Of a stretch of 64,000 nt of DNA, positions 1 to 12,300 are shown in pieces (the stretch's first letter is position 1; every line of letters begins with the position of its first letter). Origin of the DNA: Azoarcus sp. GTDB lineage: Bacteria > Pseudomonadota > Gammaproteobacteria > Burkholderiales > Rhodocyclaceae. A program made the position numbers and the translations under genes. The notes under the pieces are model-generated. The model searched no databases. It had not been told where the DNA came from and was given only the letters and a program-made list of their open reading frames with translations. The stretch lies in NCBI GenBank assembly GCA_020725025.1, contig DYFV01000009.1, positions 1-64,000 of the forward strand, written 5' to 3'.

Positions 1-1578
<1,578 letters not shown>

Positions 1579-1598
1579 CGGGGGATTGGCAATTCTGA

Positions 1599-1632
1599 CG
1601 TCGGACGGAGGGGCCGAGCCCACCGTCCGACG
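1599..1632. terminator. Hairpin after the adhesin gene, possible terminator
   Basis: A perfect 10-bp inverted repeat (cgtcggacgg and ccgtccgacg) with a 14-nt loop lies 20 bases after the adhesin stop. No T run follows, so it is not a classical intrinsic terminator. It is a stable hairpin in the right place to end the adhesin transcript. Confidence 0.45.
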
Positions 1633-1707
1633 CGTCTTGCGTCATGCCGTGCCGTGGCGGTCACGACTCTCCCGGCACGTTCGTCCTTTCCGGAGGAACC
1701 TTTACCG

Positions 1708-4700
1708 ATGTCACTGGCGGACCTGCTGATCCGCGCACGGCCGGCGGTCGAAGCGCACGCGGGCGGCGTGTCGGTCGCGGCCCCTGGCGGATCGCGGTCC
1801 ATCCTGTTCTTCTCGGTGTGCGACGGAGCGCAGCGCGCCCGGGTCGTCCACGCCGCCGCTCCCGATTTCGATTCCGCCTGGGAGGCGGGGCGCACCCGCG
1901 CCGAGGCGCTTGTGGCGCGGCGCGAGCTCGACGTGCGCTGGCTGCGCGTCGACTGGGTATACGACGTCGAGGAGACCAACTGGGCCGCGCTCGACGAGCG
2001 GCTCGCGCACACCAAGCGCAACTACTTCCGCCACGGCATCGCCTTCGATGCCGAGCTGCGGCATGCCTTCCTCGAGCAGGAGCTCAACGCCAATGCCATG
2101 TTGTATGCGGGCGGCGAAGTCGTCCATGCCCGCTTCAACGAGAAGAACTTCGCCGTCTACGCCAAGCGCCGCTACGGCCTGGACGCGCTGCCCGGGCGCG
2201 ATCCCCAGGGGAGGGTGTGGGTTTTCTCGACCGCGGGCGTGTTTTGCGACGGCGAGTCGGCTCATCTGCTCGGGCCGGCCGGGCTGGACGCGGGCCGCCG
2301 GGTGCTGCCGGACATGGGCGCGGCCGAGGTGGCCGCGATGGTGGCGGCGGGCAGCCGTTATCTCGCGGGCCAGGTGCAGGAGGACGGCCGCTTCCACTAC
2401 GGCTGGTTCCCCTGCTTCGACCGACCGATTCCAGCCTACAACGCGCTACGGCACGCGAGCTCAACCTACGCCCTGCTCGAGGCCTGGGAGCTCGAGCGCG
2501 AGCCGCAACTGAAGGCGGCGATCGACCGGGCGCTGCACTACCTCGTGACGACGCTGATCCGTCCCGCGCCCCTGCCCGACGGGACTCGGGCGGCCTTCCT
2601 GGTGGACGAGGGCGGCGAGATCAAGCTCGGCGGCAACGCGGTGTGCCTGCTCGCGCTCGTCAAGCATGCCGAGCTCACCGGGGAGAAGACCCATCTCCCG
2701 CTCCTCGAGCAGCTCGCGCTGGGCATCCGCCATATGCAGGACGCGGAGAACGGCCGGTTCGTGCACGTCCTGAGCCATCCCGATCTCGCGGTCAAGCAGG
2801 CCTTCCGCATCATCTACTACGACGGCGAGGCGGCCTTCGGGCTGATGCGGCTCTACGCCCTCACCGGCGACGCGCGCTGGCTCGCCATGGTGGAGAAGGC
2901 CTTCGAACACTTTATCGCCGCCGGGCACTGGAAGGCGCACGACCACTGGCTGAGCTACTGCGTGAACGAGCTCACCCGGCATCGCCCGGAAGAGCGCTAC
3001 TTCCGCTTCGGGCTGCAGAACGTCGCCGACTACCTCGACTTCGTCCTTCAGCGCGAGACGACCTTCCCGACGCTCCTCGAGCTGATGATGGCCGCCCAGC
3101 AGATGCTCGAGCGGATCGAGGGCGACGCCGCGCTCGGCCACCTGCTCGACGGCTTCGACCGCGACAAGTTCTACCGGGCGCTAGAGCACCGGGCGCGCTA
3201 CCTCGCCAACGGCCACTTCTGGCCGGAGCTGGCGATGTACTTCAGGAATCCGGCGCGCGTCGTGGGGAGCTTCTTCATCCGCCATCATGCTTTCCGGGTC
3301 CGCATCGACGACGTCGAGCACTACCTTTCGGGGCTCGTCGCCTATCTCGCCTTCCTGCGCCGTGGCGGCCGGCCGCCGCAGGCGGTGGCGAAGGCGCGTG
3401 CACATGGCCGGGTATCGGCGCTCGCCTACCGGGGCGGCCCCAACTGGACGGCCCCGCGGCTCGTCGCCGCCACCGGCGGGCGTTGGCGCGTGCCGCCGCA
3501 AAGCACGCGATGGGCCGCCACCGGCCTGTGCATCTGGGCGCCTTCCATGCAGGCCGGGCAGATCGTGGCGCTGCGCCCGCGGGATCGCGCGGGCGGGGTT
3601 CCCATGGATGCGATCCGCAACCTGCCGTTTGCGCCGCAAGCCCTGATCACCAGCGATCCCCCCCACGAGTCGCTGCCCGCCTCGACGCCGGTGCTGGAGG
3701 TGGACGACGTCAATGACGCCATCCTCAAGATGGGCCGCTACGCCCGCGCCCAGATGCAGGGGCGCATCGTGGGCGTGACCGGCAGCGCCGGCAAGACCAC
3801 CACCGCGGCCATGCTCGCCCAGGTGCTGCGGCCCTGGGGCGAGGTCGGGCAGACTGCGCACAATGCGAACCTGCCCCACGGCATCGCCTGGAATCTCGCC
3901 TCGATCCCATGGTCGGCGCCCCACCTGGTGCTCGAGATGGCCATCGGGCGGATGCAGCAGAACTCGGCCCTGGTGCGTCCGCACGTGGCGGTGTTCACCA
4001 ACATCGCCGCCGCGCATCTGGAGTACCACGGCACCACCGCGGAGGTGGCGCGGCGCAAGAGCCGCATCTTCTCGGGGATGGCCGACGACGGGGTCGCCGT
4101 GCTCAACCGCGACATGGACGAGTGGGAGATCGTCCACGCCGCGGCGCGCGCCCGCGGGCTGCGGATCATCCACTACGGCCTGCATTCCGAGAGCGAGGTG
4201 CGCCTGCTGGAGTACGACGCCGCCGCAGGGCTGGTACGGGCCGAGGTGTTCGGCGCCGAGGCCCGCTTTCCGCTGGGTGCGCCGGGCATCCACATGGCGG
4301 TGAACAGCCTGGCCTGCATCGCGGTCACCCAGGCGCTCGGCCTGGCGCTGCAGCCGGCGCTGGCGCAGCTCGAGCTCTTCCGTCCGCTGGCCGGACGCGG
4401 CGAGGTCGTCGATCTTGTCGTCCGCGACAAGCGCCTGCGGGTGGTCGACGAGGCCTACAACGCCAATCCCGCCTCGATGGATGCGGCCATCCGGCTGGTG
4501 GGCCATCTCGAGCCGCCCGGTCCGCAAGGGCGACGAGTCCTGATCCTGGGCGACATGCTGGAGCTCGGCGAGAACAGCGCCGAGCTCCACGCGAATCTCG
4601 CGCCGGCAGTGCTGTCGATCGCGCCCGATCTCGTCCTGCTCTGCGGCAAGACCATGGAGTCGCTGTTCGGGCGGCTACTGGATCAGCTGCCGGTGCACTG

Positions 4701-4860
4701 GCGGGAGGACGCGGACACCCTCAACGCCGAGGTGCTCGACCATCTCCAGGACGGCGATCTGGTCCTGGTGAAGAGCTCCGGCGGCACACGATTGAGCGAA
4801 ACCGTCGCGCTGCTCAAGGCTCACCACGTACCCGCGTCGCATCGACCGCCGGTCCGGTGA
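1708..4860 (+). CDS. Fusion protein: alpha/alpha-toroid domain plus MurF-like Mur ligase
   Basis: The product is 1050 residues. The ATG at 1708 has a GGAGGA ribosome site 10 bases upstream. Residues about 200-560 are helical repeats with aromatic and Arg-His motifs ([34 protein letters not shown]) typical of alpha/alpha-toroid folds such as C5-epimerase or LanC-like barrels. From about residue 600 the protein resembles MurF: an N-terminal MurF-like segment with [16 protein letters not shown], the ATP loop [12 protein letters not shown] near residue 690, the [13 protein letters not shown] and HLEYHGT motifs, then a C-terminal ligase domain with [14 protein letters not shown] and LGDMLELG. Mur ligases join an amino acid or peptide to a carboxylate using ATP. 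Substrate and role are unknown. It lies between the adhesin and lapD, and its 3' end overlaps that of lapD by 47 bases, tail to tail. It is not the housekeeping murF, given the context and the extra domain. Confidence 0.75.
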   Translation: MSLADLLIRARPAVEAHAGGVSVAAPGGSRSILFFSVCDGAQRARVVHAAAPDFDSAWEAGRTRAEALVARRELDVRWLRVDWVYDVEETNWAALDERLAHTKRNYFRHGIAFDAELRHAFLEQELNANAMLYAGGEVVHARFNEKNFAVYAKRRYGLDALPGRDPQGRVWVFSTAGVFCDGESAHLLGPAGLDAGRRVLPDMGAAEVAAMVAAGSRYLAGQVQEDGRFHYGWFPCFDRPIPAYNALRHASSTYALLEAWELEREPQLKAAIDRALHYLVTTLIRPAPLPDGTRAAFLVDEGGEIKLGGNAVCLLALVKHAELTGEKTHLPLLEQLALGIRHMQDAENGRFVHVLSHPDLAVKQAFRIIYYDGEAAFGLMRLYALTGDARWLAMVEKAFEHFIAAGHWKAHDHWLSYCVNELTRHRPEERYFRFGLQNVADYLDFVLQRETTFPTLLELMMAAQQMLERIEGDAALGHLLDGFDRDKFYRALEHRARYLANGHFWPELAMYFRNPARVVGSFFIRHHAFRVRIDDVEHYLSGLVAYLAFLRRGGRPPQAVAKARAHGRVSALAYRGGPNWTAPRLVAATGGRWRVPPQSTRWAATGLCIWAPSMQAGQIVALRPRDRAGGVPMDAIRNLPFAPQALITSDPPHESLPASTPVLEVDDVNDAILKMGRYARAQMQGRIVGVTGSAGKTTTAAMLAQVLRPWGEVGQTAHNANLPHGIAWNLASIPWSAPHLVLEMAIGRMQQNSALVRPHVAVFTNIAAAHLEYHGTTAEVARRKSRIFSGMADDGVAVLNRDMDEWEIVHAAARARGLRIIHYGLHSESEVRLLEYDAAAGLVRAEVFGAEARFPLGAPGIHMAVNSLACIAVTQALGLALQPALAQLELFRPLAGRGEVVDLVVRDKRLRVVDEAYNANPASMDAAIRLVGHLEPPGPQGRRVLILGDMLELGENSAELHANLAPAVLSIAPDLVLLCGKTMESLFGRLLDQLPVHWREDADTLNAEVLDHLQDGDLVLVKSSGGTRLSETVALLKAHHVPASHRPPVR

Positions 4861-6745
4861 GGCCGTCCACCCCGAGCGTCGGCAGCACCCGCAGTTCCCC
4901 GTCGCTCGACACGCCCTCCGCGATCACGCTGAGGCCGATCGCGTGGGCGACCACCACCAGCCCGCGCACGAAGCTCTGGTTGCCGGCGTCGCTGTCGATG
5001 TCGCGGATCATGGCCGCGTCGATCTTGACGTAGTCGAGCCCGATGTCGTGCAGGTCCCCGATCCGGTTGAACTGCCTGCCCACGTGCTCGATGCCGAGCC
5101 TGCATCCGAGCGGGCGGAGCAGGGCGCACAGGGTGCGGAATTCCACGAGATGGCGCAGCGCTCCGTACTCGGGAACCTCGATCCACAGGCGTCGTGCCGC
5201 TTCCGGGGCTGCCTGCAAGATGGTGACCAGCTCGTTGCGGAAGCGCGCGTCGCACATCGACTGGCTCGACAGGTTGATGCCGAGCGCTTCGTCCTTGGCG
5301 GCGATCTCGGCGAGGGCGGCACGCACGACCGCGATGTCCAGCGTCGCCATGAGGCCCAGTCGCGCCACCCACGGCGTGAAGTAGCCGGCGTTGCGCCAGG
5401 CGCCGTCGAGGAGCAGACGCGCCGGCGCCTCGTCGTGCAGCAGCCGGCCGTCGACGGCGAGCACCGGGAAGCGTGCCAGGTGCACCGCGGGATCGTCGAG
5501 CGACGCGGTGAGTGCGGCGCGCCACGCCTGCAGGTCGGTGTAGGGCGGAGCCGTGTCGGGCGCCTGGGCGATCTCTATCGCGCGGTCCCCGGTCTGCTCG
5601 GCGCGCGCCAGGGCACCGTCGATGCGGGAGAGCAGGGCTCCGTGCGCCTCGCCCGCGGCGTAGCGGCCTGCGGCCATGGGCAGGCGCAGTCCGCCGGGCT
5701 CGGGCAGGGCGTCGATGGCGCCGTGGACGGCGGCGGCCAGCTCTTGCGCGAGTGCCGCGGCGTCATCTGCGCCAGGGGCGAGCAGCGCAAAGTCCGATCC
5801 GCCCAGGCGTGCGGCTTCCCATTCCGGATGGCGATCCGCCACCTCGAGCAGCGTCCGCCCCAGGCTGCGCAGAATGTCGTCGGTGGCGCCGTGGCCCACG
5901 TGCCGGTTCAGGGCTGCAAGATCGCCCAGGCGCACGATGGCCAGGGTACCGCCGGCCTGGGCGTCATCGCGGGCGAGCGCGGCGTCGAGCACGTTCATGA
6001 ACTGATTCCGGTTCACCAGCCCGGTGAGCTCGTCGTGCTGGTTCTGCCGGCGCAGTTGCTCCAGCCGCTGCGATTCATCGGCGAGCATGGTGCGCACCCG
6101 CTCCGACAGCGCGTTCATCGCCCGCACCACACTGCGGAACTCGGTGGTGTTCGGTTCCTCGGTGGTCACGAAGCGCCGTCCCCCGATCGCCTCGGCCTGC
6201 GCCACCACGCGCCCGAGCGGACGGGTGATGTGCTTGATGAGGATGGTGCCGACGACGCCTGTGATCGCGCCCCCGAGCAGGAACCACAGCAGCAGGTGGA
6301 CCGTGCCGTCCCACAGCGCCTGGTAAGCGTAGCGCTTGTGGCTTTCGAGCGTGAGGGTGCCGAACTGATGCCAGCCGTCCTGCACCTGCGCAACGCCGGG
6401 TTGCGTATCGATCGGGACGAGGCGCACGAACCATTCCGGGGCGCCGGTTTCCGGGTCGGTGTACTTGCGTTCGACGATCACGGCGCCGCTGCCGGGCTCC
6501 GTGAGGCGGATCAGGCTGTAGTGCCCGGCATCGAACTGAGCGGCGATCTGCAGCTCCACTGTCACCGGGTCCTTCGGCATCTGCGACAGCGACAGGGCGA
6601 GGGAGGTGGCGTTGTCGAGGTTCTTCACCTGCAGCTGCTGCTCCAGGTAGTGGCGGGCGGCGAGCGTGCTCACGACCAGGCTGCCGCCGAAGGCGAGCGT
6701 CGAGACCACGACGATGGCGATCCAGAGTTGCTTGATCAGGGACAT
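4814..6745 (-). CDS. lapD: LapD-like inner-membrane c-di-GMP receptor (degenerate GGDEF-EAL)
   Basis: The product is 643 residues. It has an N-terminal membrane segment (residues about 5-30), a periplasmic domain of the LapD/MoxY type, a second membrane segment near 150-175, then HAMP, GGDEF and EAL domains. The GGDEF motif reads GGSDF. The EAL motif is replaced by HDEAPARL, and the usual DDFGTG is replaced by EHVGRQF, so neither cyclase nor phosphodiesterase activity is expected. In Pseudomonas, LapD binds c-di-GMP with its EAL domain and sequesters the LapG protease, which keeps the LapA adhesin on the surface. lapG starts the same minus-strand unit, with a gap of 40 bases and a GGAGG ribosome site before this ATG. 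The 3' end overlaps the ligase fusion gene. Confidence 0.9.
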   Translation of the reverse strand: MSLIKQLWIAIVVVSTLAFGGSLVVSTLAARHYLEQQLQVKNLDNATSLALSLSQMPKDPVTVELQIAAQFDAGHYSLIRLTEPGSGAVIVERKYTDPETGAPEWFVRLVPIDTQPGVAQVQDGWHQFGTLTLESHKRYAYQALWDGTVHLLLWFLLGGAITGVVGTILIKHITRPLGRVVAQAEAIGGRRFVTTEEPNTTEFRSVVRAMNALSERVRTMLADESQRLEQLRRQNQHDELTGLVNRNQFMNVLDAALARDDAQAGGTLAIVRLGDLAALNRHVGHGATDDILRSLGRTLLEVADRHPEWEAARLGGSDFALLAPGADDAAALAQELAAAVHGAIDALPEPGGLRLPMAAGRYAAGEAHGALLSRIDGALARAEQTGDRAIEIAQAPDTAPPYTDLQAWRAALTASLDDPAVHLARFPVLAVDGRLLHDEAPARLLLDGAWRNAGYFTPWVARLGLMATLDIAVVRAALAEIAAKDEALGINLSSQSMCDARFRNELVTILQAAPEAARRLWIEVPEYGALRHLVEFRTLCALLRPLGCRLGIEHVGRQFNRIGDLHDIGLDYVKIDAAMIRDIDSDAGNQSFVRGLVVVAHAIGLSVIAEGVSSDGELRVLPTLGVDGLTGPAVDATRVRGEP

Positions 6746-6785
6746 GGATGGAGGCCTCCGGGAAGCGGGGGAAGAGGAGGGCGCG

Positions 6786-7496
6786 TCATCGCAGTCCCTC
6801 CTCTTGCATTCGTTGCAGGACGCTGCGCCAGCGCGACAGGCGCGTGGTGGGGTCGGCTGAGGAGGCGGTCGCGCCGCCCACCCACAGCCCCTCGGTGTTG
6901 AAGCTGAAGACCGGAAACAGATCCGGGCGCCGCGCGGCCGGGCGGATCTCGCCGATCAGGTTGTCGAGCACGAGCGGCTCGGCGTCGGGGCTCGGGTAGT
7001 AACCGAGCACCATGTGCGCCTGGGAGACTCGGCTCGAGGGGCCGCCGATCTGGGCGCGCACGTAGATGAGGCGCAGCTTCGCGGCCGACACGCCGAGCGC
7101 GCGCAGCGTCATGTACTTCGCGATGGCGAAATCCTCGCAGTCCCCGGCAGCCCGGCCCATGGTCTCGAGCGGGGTGGCCCAATAGTCGGAATGCTGCCAG
7201 ATCACCGCGTCGTCGTCGAAGGCGAGGCGGCGGTTGAAGAAACCGTTGACCCGCTGCAGGATCTCCGCCTCCTCCACGCCGTCGGCATCGGCCATCATCT
7301 GCCGCCACGCCGCGACCGTCTCCGAGCCTCTCGTGCCGTAGCGCTCACCTGCCAAGCGGAGCATGCGGTCGAGATCGGGGACGGCAGTGCTCCGTCCGGC
7401 CGCGAGGGCCAACAGCAGTGCCCCCAGAAACGGCAGTCCCCGCCGCAGCACGGCGGCGATGGCGAGACGGGGGCACGGGAGCGGGGGCAGCGGCAT
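6786..7496 (-). CDS. lapG: LapG-like periplasmic cysteine protease (BTLCP family)
   Basis: The product is 236 residues. A hydrophobic N-terminal segment (about 12-35) is a likely signal peptide or anchor. The bacterial transglutaminase-like cysteine proteinase core follows, with all three catalytic residues visible: Cys in GDCEDFA (about residue 119), His in QAHMVLG (about 159) and Asp in VLDNLIG (about 176). LapG cleaves the N-terminal region of LapA-type adhesins when c-di-GMP is low and LapD lets it go. It is the first gene of a lapG-lapD unit and diverges from the TolC-type gene at 7723. An AGGAA sequence 12 bases before the ATG could be the ribosome site, though the start is not certain. 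Confidence 0.92.
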   Translation of the reverse strand: MPLPPLPCPRLAIAAVLRRGLPFLGALLLALAAGRSTAVPDLDRMLRLAGERYGTRGSETVAAWRQMMADADGVEEAEILQRVNGFFNRRLAFDDDAVIWQHSDYWATPLETMGRAAGDCEDFAIAKYMTLRALGVSAAKLRLIYVRAQIGGPSSRVSQAHMVLGYYPSPDAEPLVLDNLIGEIRPAARRPDLFPVFSFNTEGLWVGGATASSADPTTRLSRWRSVLQRMQEEGLR

Positions 7497-7722
7497 GGGC
7501 GGGCGCGGTTCCTGTCCCGCGCATTATCCGGCATTCGATCCCTGCTGCATCGTGCGGAATCCCGCGCCACGCGGTTTTTTACGACCGATCGTTAGCTAGT
7601 TGGCACGGCCGGTCGAAGTCCCTCGGATATGATCGGATCGTGCTCAATTTGGGGCATGCCGTCGACAGGGCGCACAGAACGTCCGACCAGGCATGCCGTC
7701 TCGAACCCATCCTGGAGAAATC

Positions 7723-9168
7723 ATGAAAACAACACGTACCGTGATCGCGCTCGTCGCGCTCGCGGCACTGCCGTCGCTCGCCGGCGCGGCAGCACCCGAG
7801 CCCCTGCGCGAGGCCGCGCGCAAGGCAGTGGTGAGCAACCCCGAAGTACAGGCGAGCTGGCATGCCTTCCGTGCCGCTGAAGCCGAGCAGCGCGTGGCGC
7901 GCGCGGGGTACTACCCCCAGGTCGACCTCGTCGCCGGAGCGGGGCGCGAGAGCATCAAGCGTCCGGGCAGTTCGACCCGATACTACGGACATCCCGGGGC
8001 GAGCATCTCGCTCAGCCAGATGGTGTACGACGGGTTCTTCACCCGCAGCGAGGTTTCGCGCCTGGGCTACGCCAAGCTTGCGCGCTACTACGAGCTGATC
8101 GATGTGTCCGAGGGCGCGGCGCTGGAAGCCGTGCGTGCCTGGGGCGACGTGCTGCGCTATCGCGAGCTGGTGCGCCTCGCCCAGGAAAATTACGTCCAGC
8201 ATCGCCAGATCCACGACCAGATCGCCGAGCGGACCGGCGCCGGGGTGGGGCGCCGCGTGGATCTCGAGCAGGCGGCAGGGCGTCTCGCGCTGGCCGAATC
8301 GAACCTGCTCACCGAGGTGTCCAATCTGCACGACGTGAGCGCGCGCTACCTGCGCATCGTGGGCGAGGCACCGCCCGCGGAGCTGGCGCCGCTGCCCCAG
8401 GAGGCGAAGCTGGGCAGCCTTCCGGTCAGCGCCGGCGAGGCGCTGCGCGAAGCCTTCGCCACCAGCCCCCTGCTCAACGCGGCGGTGGAGAACGTGCGCT
8501 CCGGCCAGGCCCAAGTGGACGTGCGCCGCGCGGCCTTCCATCCGCGCGTAGACCTGCGCGCCCGCCAGGGCGTAGACCGCAACCTCGAGGGGGTGGGCGG
8601 CATCTCCCGAGACGGCGTGGTCGAGCTTGTCATGAGCTACAACCTCTATCGCGGCGGTGCAGACGAAGCCCGCCTGCGCCAGAGTGCGGAGAACCTGAAC
8701 CAGGCGCGCGACCTGCGCGAGAAGGCCTGCCGCGACGTGCGCCAGACGCTTTCCATCGCCTACAACGACGTGCAGCGCCTGGACGAGCAACTGCGCTACC
8801 TCGACCAGCACCAGCTCTCCATCGAGAAGGCGCGCGAAGCCTACCGGCGCCAGTTCGACATCGGCCAGCGCACGCTGCTCGACCTGCTCGACACCGAGAA
8901 CGAGTACTTCCAGGCACGGCGCGCCTACGTGGGGGCCCGCTACGATCAGTACACCGCCCAGGCCCGGGCACTCGCAGGCATGGGGCGGCTGATGACCGCG
9001 CTGGAGGTGGCACGCGAGGATCTGCCCGCCGCTGCCGACATCGGGCAGGACCGCGCCGGGATCGATCCGGAAACCATCTGTCCGCCCGAAGCGCCCACCC
9101 CGCTCGAGATCGACAAGGAGGCCCTGCTCGCCGAGGCGATGCGCGCGGCCGGCGGCATGCGCAAGTAG
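7723..9168 (+). CDS. lapE: TolC-family outer-membrane channel of type I secretion (LapE-like)
   Basis: The product is 481 residues. The signal peptide ends near LAGAAAPEP (about residue 22). The body has two homologous TolC/OEP repeats with the long helices and heptad pattern of the family, for example AEAEQRVARAGYYPQVDLVAG and a second copy with AAFHPRVDLRARQGVDRN. It forms the outer-membrane exit of a type I secretion system. Next to lapG, lapD and the adhesin it is most likely the channel for that adhesin. The ABC transporter and membrane-fusion partners (LapB and LapC) are not in the window. The ATG at 7723 has a GGAG site six bases upstream. A strong terminator follows at 9321. Confidence 0.88.
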   Translation: MKTTRTVIALVALAALPSLAGAAAPEPLREAARKAVVSNPEVQASWHAFRAAEAEQRVARAGYYPQVDLVAGAGRESIKRPGSSTRYYGHPGASISLSQMVYDGFFTRSEVSRLGYAKLARYYELIDVSEGAALEAVRAWGDVLRYRELVRLAQENYVQHRQIHDQIAERTGAGVGRRVDLEQAAGRLALAESNLLTEVSNLHDVSARYLRIVGEAPPAELAPLPQEAKLGSLPVSAGEALREAFATSPLLNAAVENVRSGQAQVDVRRAAFHPRVDLRARQGVDRNLEGVGGISRDGVVELVMSYNLYRGGADEARLRQSAENLNQARDLREKACRDVRQTLSIAYNDVQRLDEQLRYLDQHQLSIEKAREAYRRQFDIGQRTLLDLLDTENEYFQARRAYVGARYDQYTAQARALAGMGRLMTALEVAREDLPAAADIGQDRAGIDPETICPPEAPTPLEIDKEALLAEAMRAAGGMRK

Positions 9169-9217
9169 GAGCCGGTGCGGCGCTGAGCCGCGTCCGGGCA
9201 TCGCGTCGCCGACGCGC

Positions 9218-9303
9218 AGCCCGGATGGAGCCCCGGCGGGATCCGGGGCCCGTGGCGCAGCCACCGATGCCGTTCCCGGATTCCGTTGCACTCCATCCGG
9301 GCT
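9218..9303. repeat. REP-like palindromic element, copy 1
   Basis: The 13-bp arms agcccggatggag (9218-9230) and ctccatccgggct (9291-9303) are exact inverted copies around a shorter internal hairpin (ccccgg and ccgggg). The right half, ttcccggattccg...ctccatccgggcta, recurs at 13771 and 15954, so this belongs to an intergenic repeat family. Confidence 0.85.
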
Positions 9304-9320
9304 ACGAGAGCGGCGGGAAA

Positions 9321-9348
9321 CGGCGGACCGGACGGTCCGCCGTTTTTT
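9321..9348 (+). terminator. Rho-independent terminator after lapE
   Basis: A perfect 9-bp stem (cggcggacc and ggtccgccg) with a 4-nt loop (ggac) is followed directly by six T residues. It closes the lapE transcript about 150 bases after the stop codon. It lies only about 30 bases before the kinase start, so the kinase must be transcribed from within or after this element, or by read-through. Confidence 0.9.
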
Positions 9349-9376
9349 GGCATGTGCCTTGCTCATGGCAGGCGCC

Positions 9377-12300
9377 ATGTCCACGAACCGCGTCCACTTC
9401 TTCCGCCGCGTCGAGCCCGGCCCCGACCAGCCGGCCATGGGCGCGACCACGCACGGTGGCGCCGAGGGCGAACCCGTCCAGCGCGTCGTGAAGGTGCGCC
9501 GCGACTACAACACCTGGGTCGCCAACGAGACCCTCGAAGACTACGCGCTGCGCTTCACCCCGCGCGGATTCCGCCGCTGGTCGGAGTTCCGCGTCGGCAA
9601 CACCGCCTTCGGGGCGGCCTCCTTCCTGGTGCTCGAGGCTGTGGGCGCGACCATGCTGGTGGGCTACGGCTTCGTCAACACCTTCTGGGCGGTGCTGGCG
9701 ATCGGGCTGATCATCTTCCTCACGGGGCTGCCCATCAGCCTCTACGCCGCGCGCTACGGCGTGGATATGGACCTGCTCACCCGCGGCTCGGGCTTCGGCT
9801 ATATCGGCTCGACCATCTCCTCGCTGGTCTACGCCTCCTTCACCTTCATCCTGTTCGCGCTCGAGGCCGCCATCATGGCCTACGCCCTCGAGCTCGCGCT
9901 GGGGATCCCACCCGCCTGGGGGTATTTGATCTGCGCGCTGGTGGTGGTGCCGCTGGTCACCCATGGGGTCACCGTCATCAGCCGTCTGCAGACCCTCACC
10001 CAGCCGGTGTGGCTCTTCCTGCTGGCGCTGCCCTTCGTCTTCCTGCTGCGTGAAGACCCCGGTGTGCTCGCCGGGCTGTGGCACTACGGTGGTGCGCATG
10101 GCGCACCGGGTGTGTTCGACATGCACCTCTTCGGTGCGGCGATGACCGTAGGCATCGCGTTGATCACCCAGATGGGGGAGCAGGCGGACTACCTGCGCTT
10201 CATGCCGGAGCGTACCGCCGCCAATCGTCGGCGTTGGCTCTTCGGCGTGGTGCTGGGCGGACCCGGGTGGGTCGTGATGGGCGTGGTGAAGATGCTGGGC
10301 GGCGCGCTGCTCGCCTGGCTGCTCCTGTCGGCCGGGGTGCCGCCGGAGAAGGCGGTCGATCCCAACCAGATGTACCTGCTGGGTTTCTCCCGGGTGTTCG
10401 ACAGCGGCTGGTGGGCGGTGGCGGTGACCGCGCTCTTCGTGGTGGTGTCGCAGCTGAAGATCAACGTCACCAATGCCTACGCGGGCTCGCTGGCCTGGTC
10501 GAATTTCTTCTCCCGCCTCACCCACAGCCATCCGGGGCGGGTGGTGTGGGTGGTGTTCAACATCCTCATCGCGCTGCTCCTGATGGAGATGAACGTCTTC
10601 CAGGCGCTGGGGCAGGTGCTGGGGCTCTACGCCAACATCGCCATCTCCTGGATCGTGGCGGTGGTGGCCGATCTCGTCATCAACAAGCCCCTCGGGCTCT
10701 CGCCGCGGGGCATCGAGTTCAAGCGCAGCCACCTCTACGACATCAACCCGGTGGGGGTGGGGGCGATGCTCGTCGCCTCGGCGCTTTCGGTGTCCACCTT
10801 CGTCGGTGCTTTCGGCGCGGCGGCGCAGCCCTTCGCGCCCTTCGTCGCGCTCGTGGTCGCCCTGGTGGTGTCCCCCCTGATCGCCTGGGCCACCGGCGGG
10901 CGCTACTATCTGGCGCGCGCACCGGAGCCGCCGGCGGGTGCCGCGCGGCAGTGCTGCATCTGCGGCCAGCATTTCGAGCCCGAGGACACCAGCCACTGCC
11001 CCGCCTACCAGGGCACGATCTGCTCCCTGTGCTGCTCGCTCGACGCGCGCTGCGAGGACTTGTGCAAGCCCCACGCGCGGCTTTCCGCGCAATGGTCGGC
11101 GCTGCTCGAGCGGGTGCTGCCGCGTCCGCTCCTGCCCTATCTCGACGCGGGGCTCGGTCACTACCTGCTGCTGATGGCCGGGATCGTCGGCTTTCTCGCG
11201 CTGCTCTTCGGCACCATCTACTACCATGAGCTGCAGGCGCCGGCCGCGGAGAACCTGGCCGAGCCGCTGCGCGCCGTGATGCTCAAGATCTTTGCCGCGC
11301 TCTTCCTGGTGGGCGGCATCGCGGCCTGGTGGATGGTGCTCACCCACAAGAGCCGCAAGGTGGCCCAGGAGGAATCGAACCGCCAGACGGCGCTGCTGGT
11401 GCACGAGATCGAGTCCCACCGCCAGACCGACGAGCAACTGCAGCGCGCCAAGCGCGTCGCCGAGCAGGCCAACCAGGCCAAGAGCCGCTACATCACCGCC
11501 ATCAGCCACGAGCTGCGCACGCCCTTGAACAGCATCCTCGGCTACGCGCAGATCCTGGACGGCGATCCGTCCATCCCGCCGCACCGGCGCCGGGCGGTGA
11601 ACGTGATCCGCCGCAGCGGAGAGCACCTCCTGTCGGTGATCGAGGGCACGCTCGACATCGCCCGCATCGAGGGGGGCAAGCTCACCCTGGACGTGAAGGC
11701 CCTGGACTTCCCGGACTTCCTCCAGCAAATCGTGCGCATGTTCGAGCCCCAGGCGCAGGCCAAGGGGCTCGCCTTCGCCTATCGCGTGGAAGGGGAGCTC
11801 CCGCCGGTGGTGCGGGCCGACGAGAAGCGCATGCGCCAGATCCTCATCAACATCCTCGGCAACGCGGTGAAGTTCACCGCGCGCGGCGCCATCACCCTGC
11901 GCGTGAAGTACGCGCGCGAGATGGCCTGCTTCGAGATCGAGGACACCGGCCCGGGTATCGGCGAAGCCGAGCTCGGCCGCATCTTCGAGCCCTTCGAGCG
12001 TGGCAGCGCGTCGCTTAGCGCCACCGGGGCGGGGCTGGGGCTCACCATCAGCCGGATGTTCGCCGACGTGATGGGCGGCGAGCTCACCGTGGCGAGCACA
12101 CCGGGCCAGGGCAGCCGTTTCCGGGTGCGCCTCTTCCTGCCCGCGGTGTACGGTGCCCAGGCCGCGCGCGAGCTGCCGCGGGTCACGCCCGCCGGCTACC
12201 TGGGTCCGCGGCGGCGCATCCTCATCGTGGACAACGAGCGGGTCGACCGGGAGTTCCTCATCAACCTCCTGGAGCCGATGGGTTTCCTCCTCGCCGAGGC

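Noticed and set aside
7590..7620. Sigma54 promoter in the lapG-lapE interval (tggcacggccggtcg)
   Set aside because: The -24 box is good, but the -12 GC is absent at the needed spacing.
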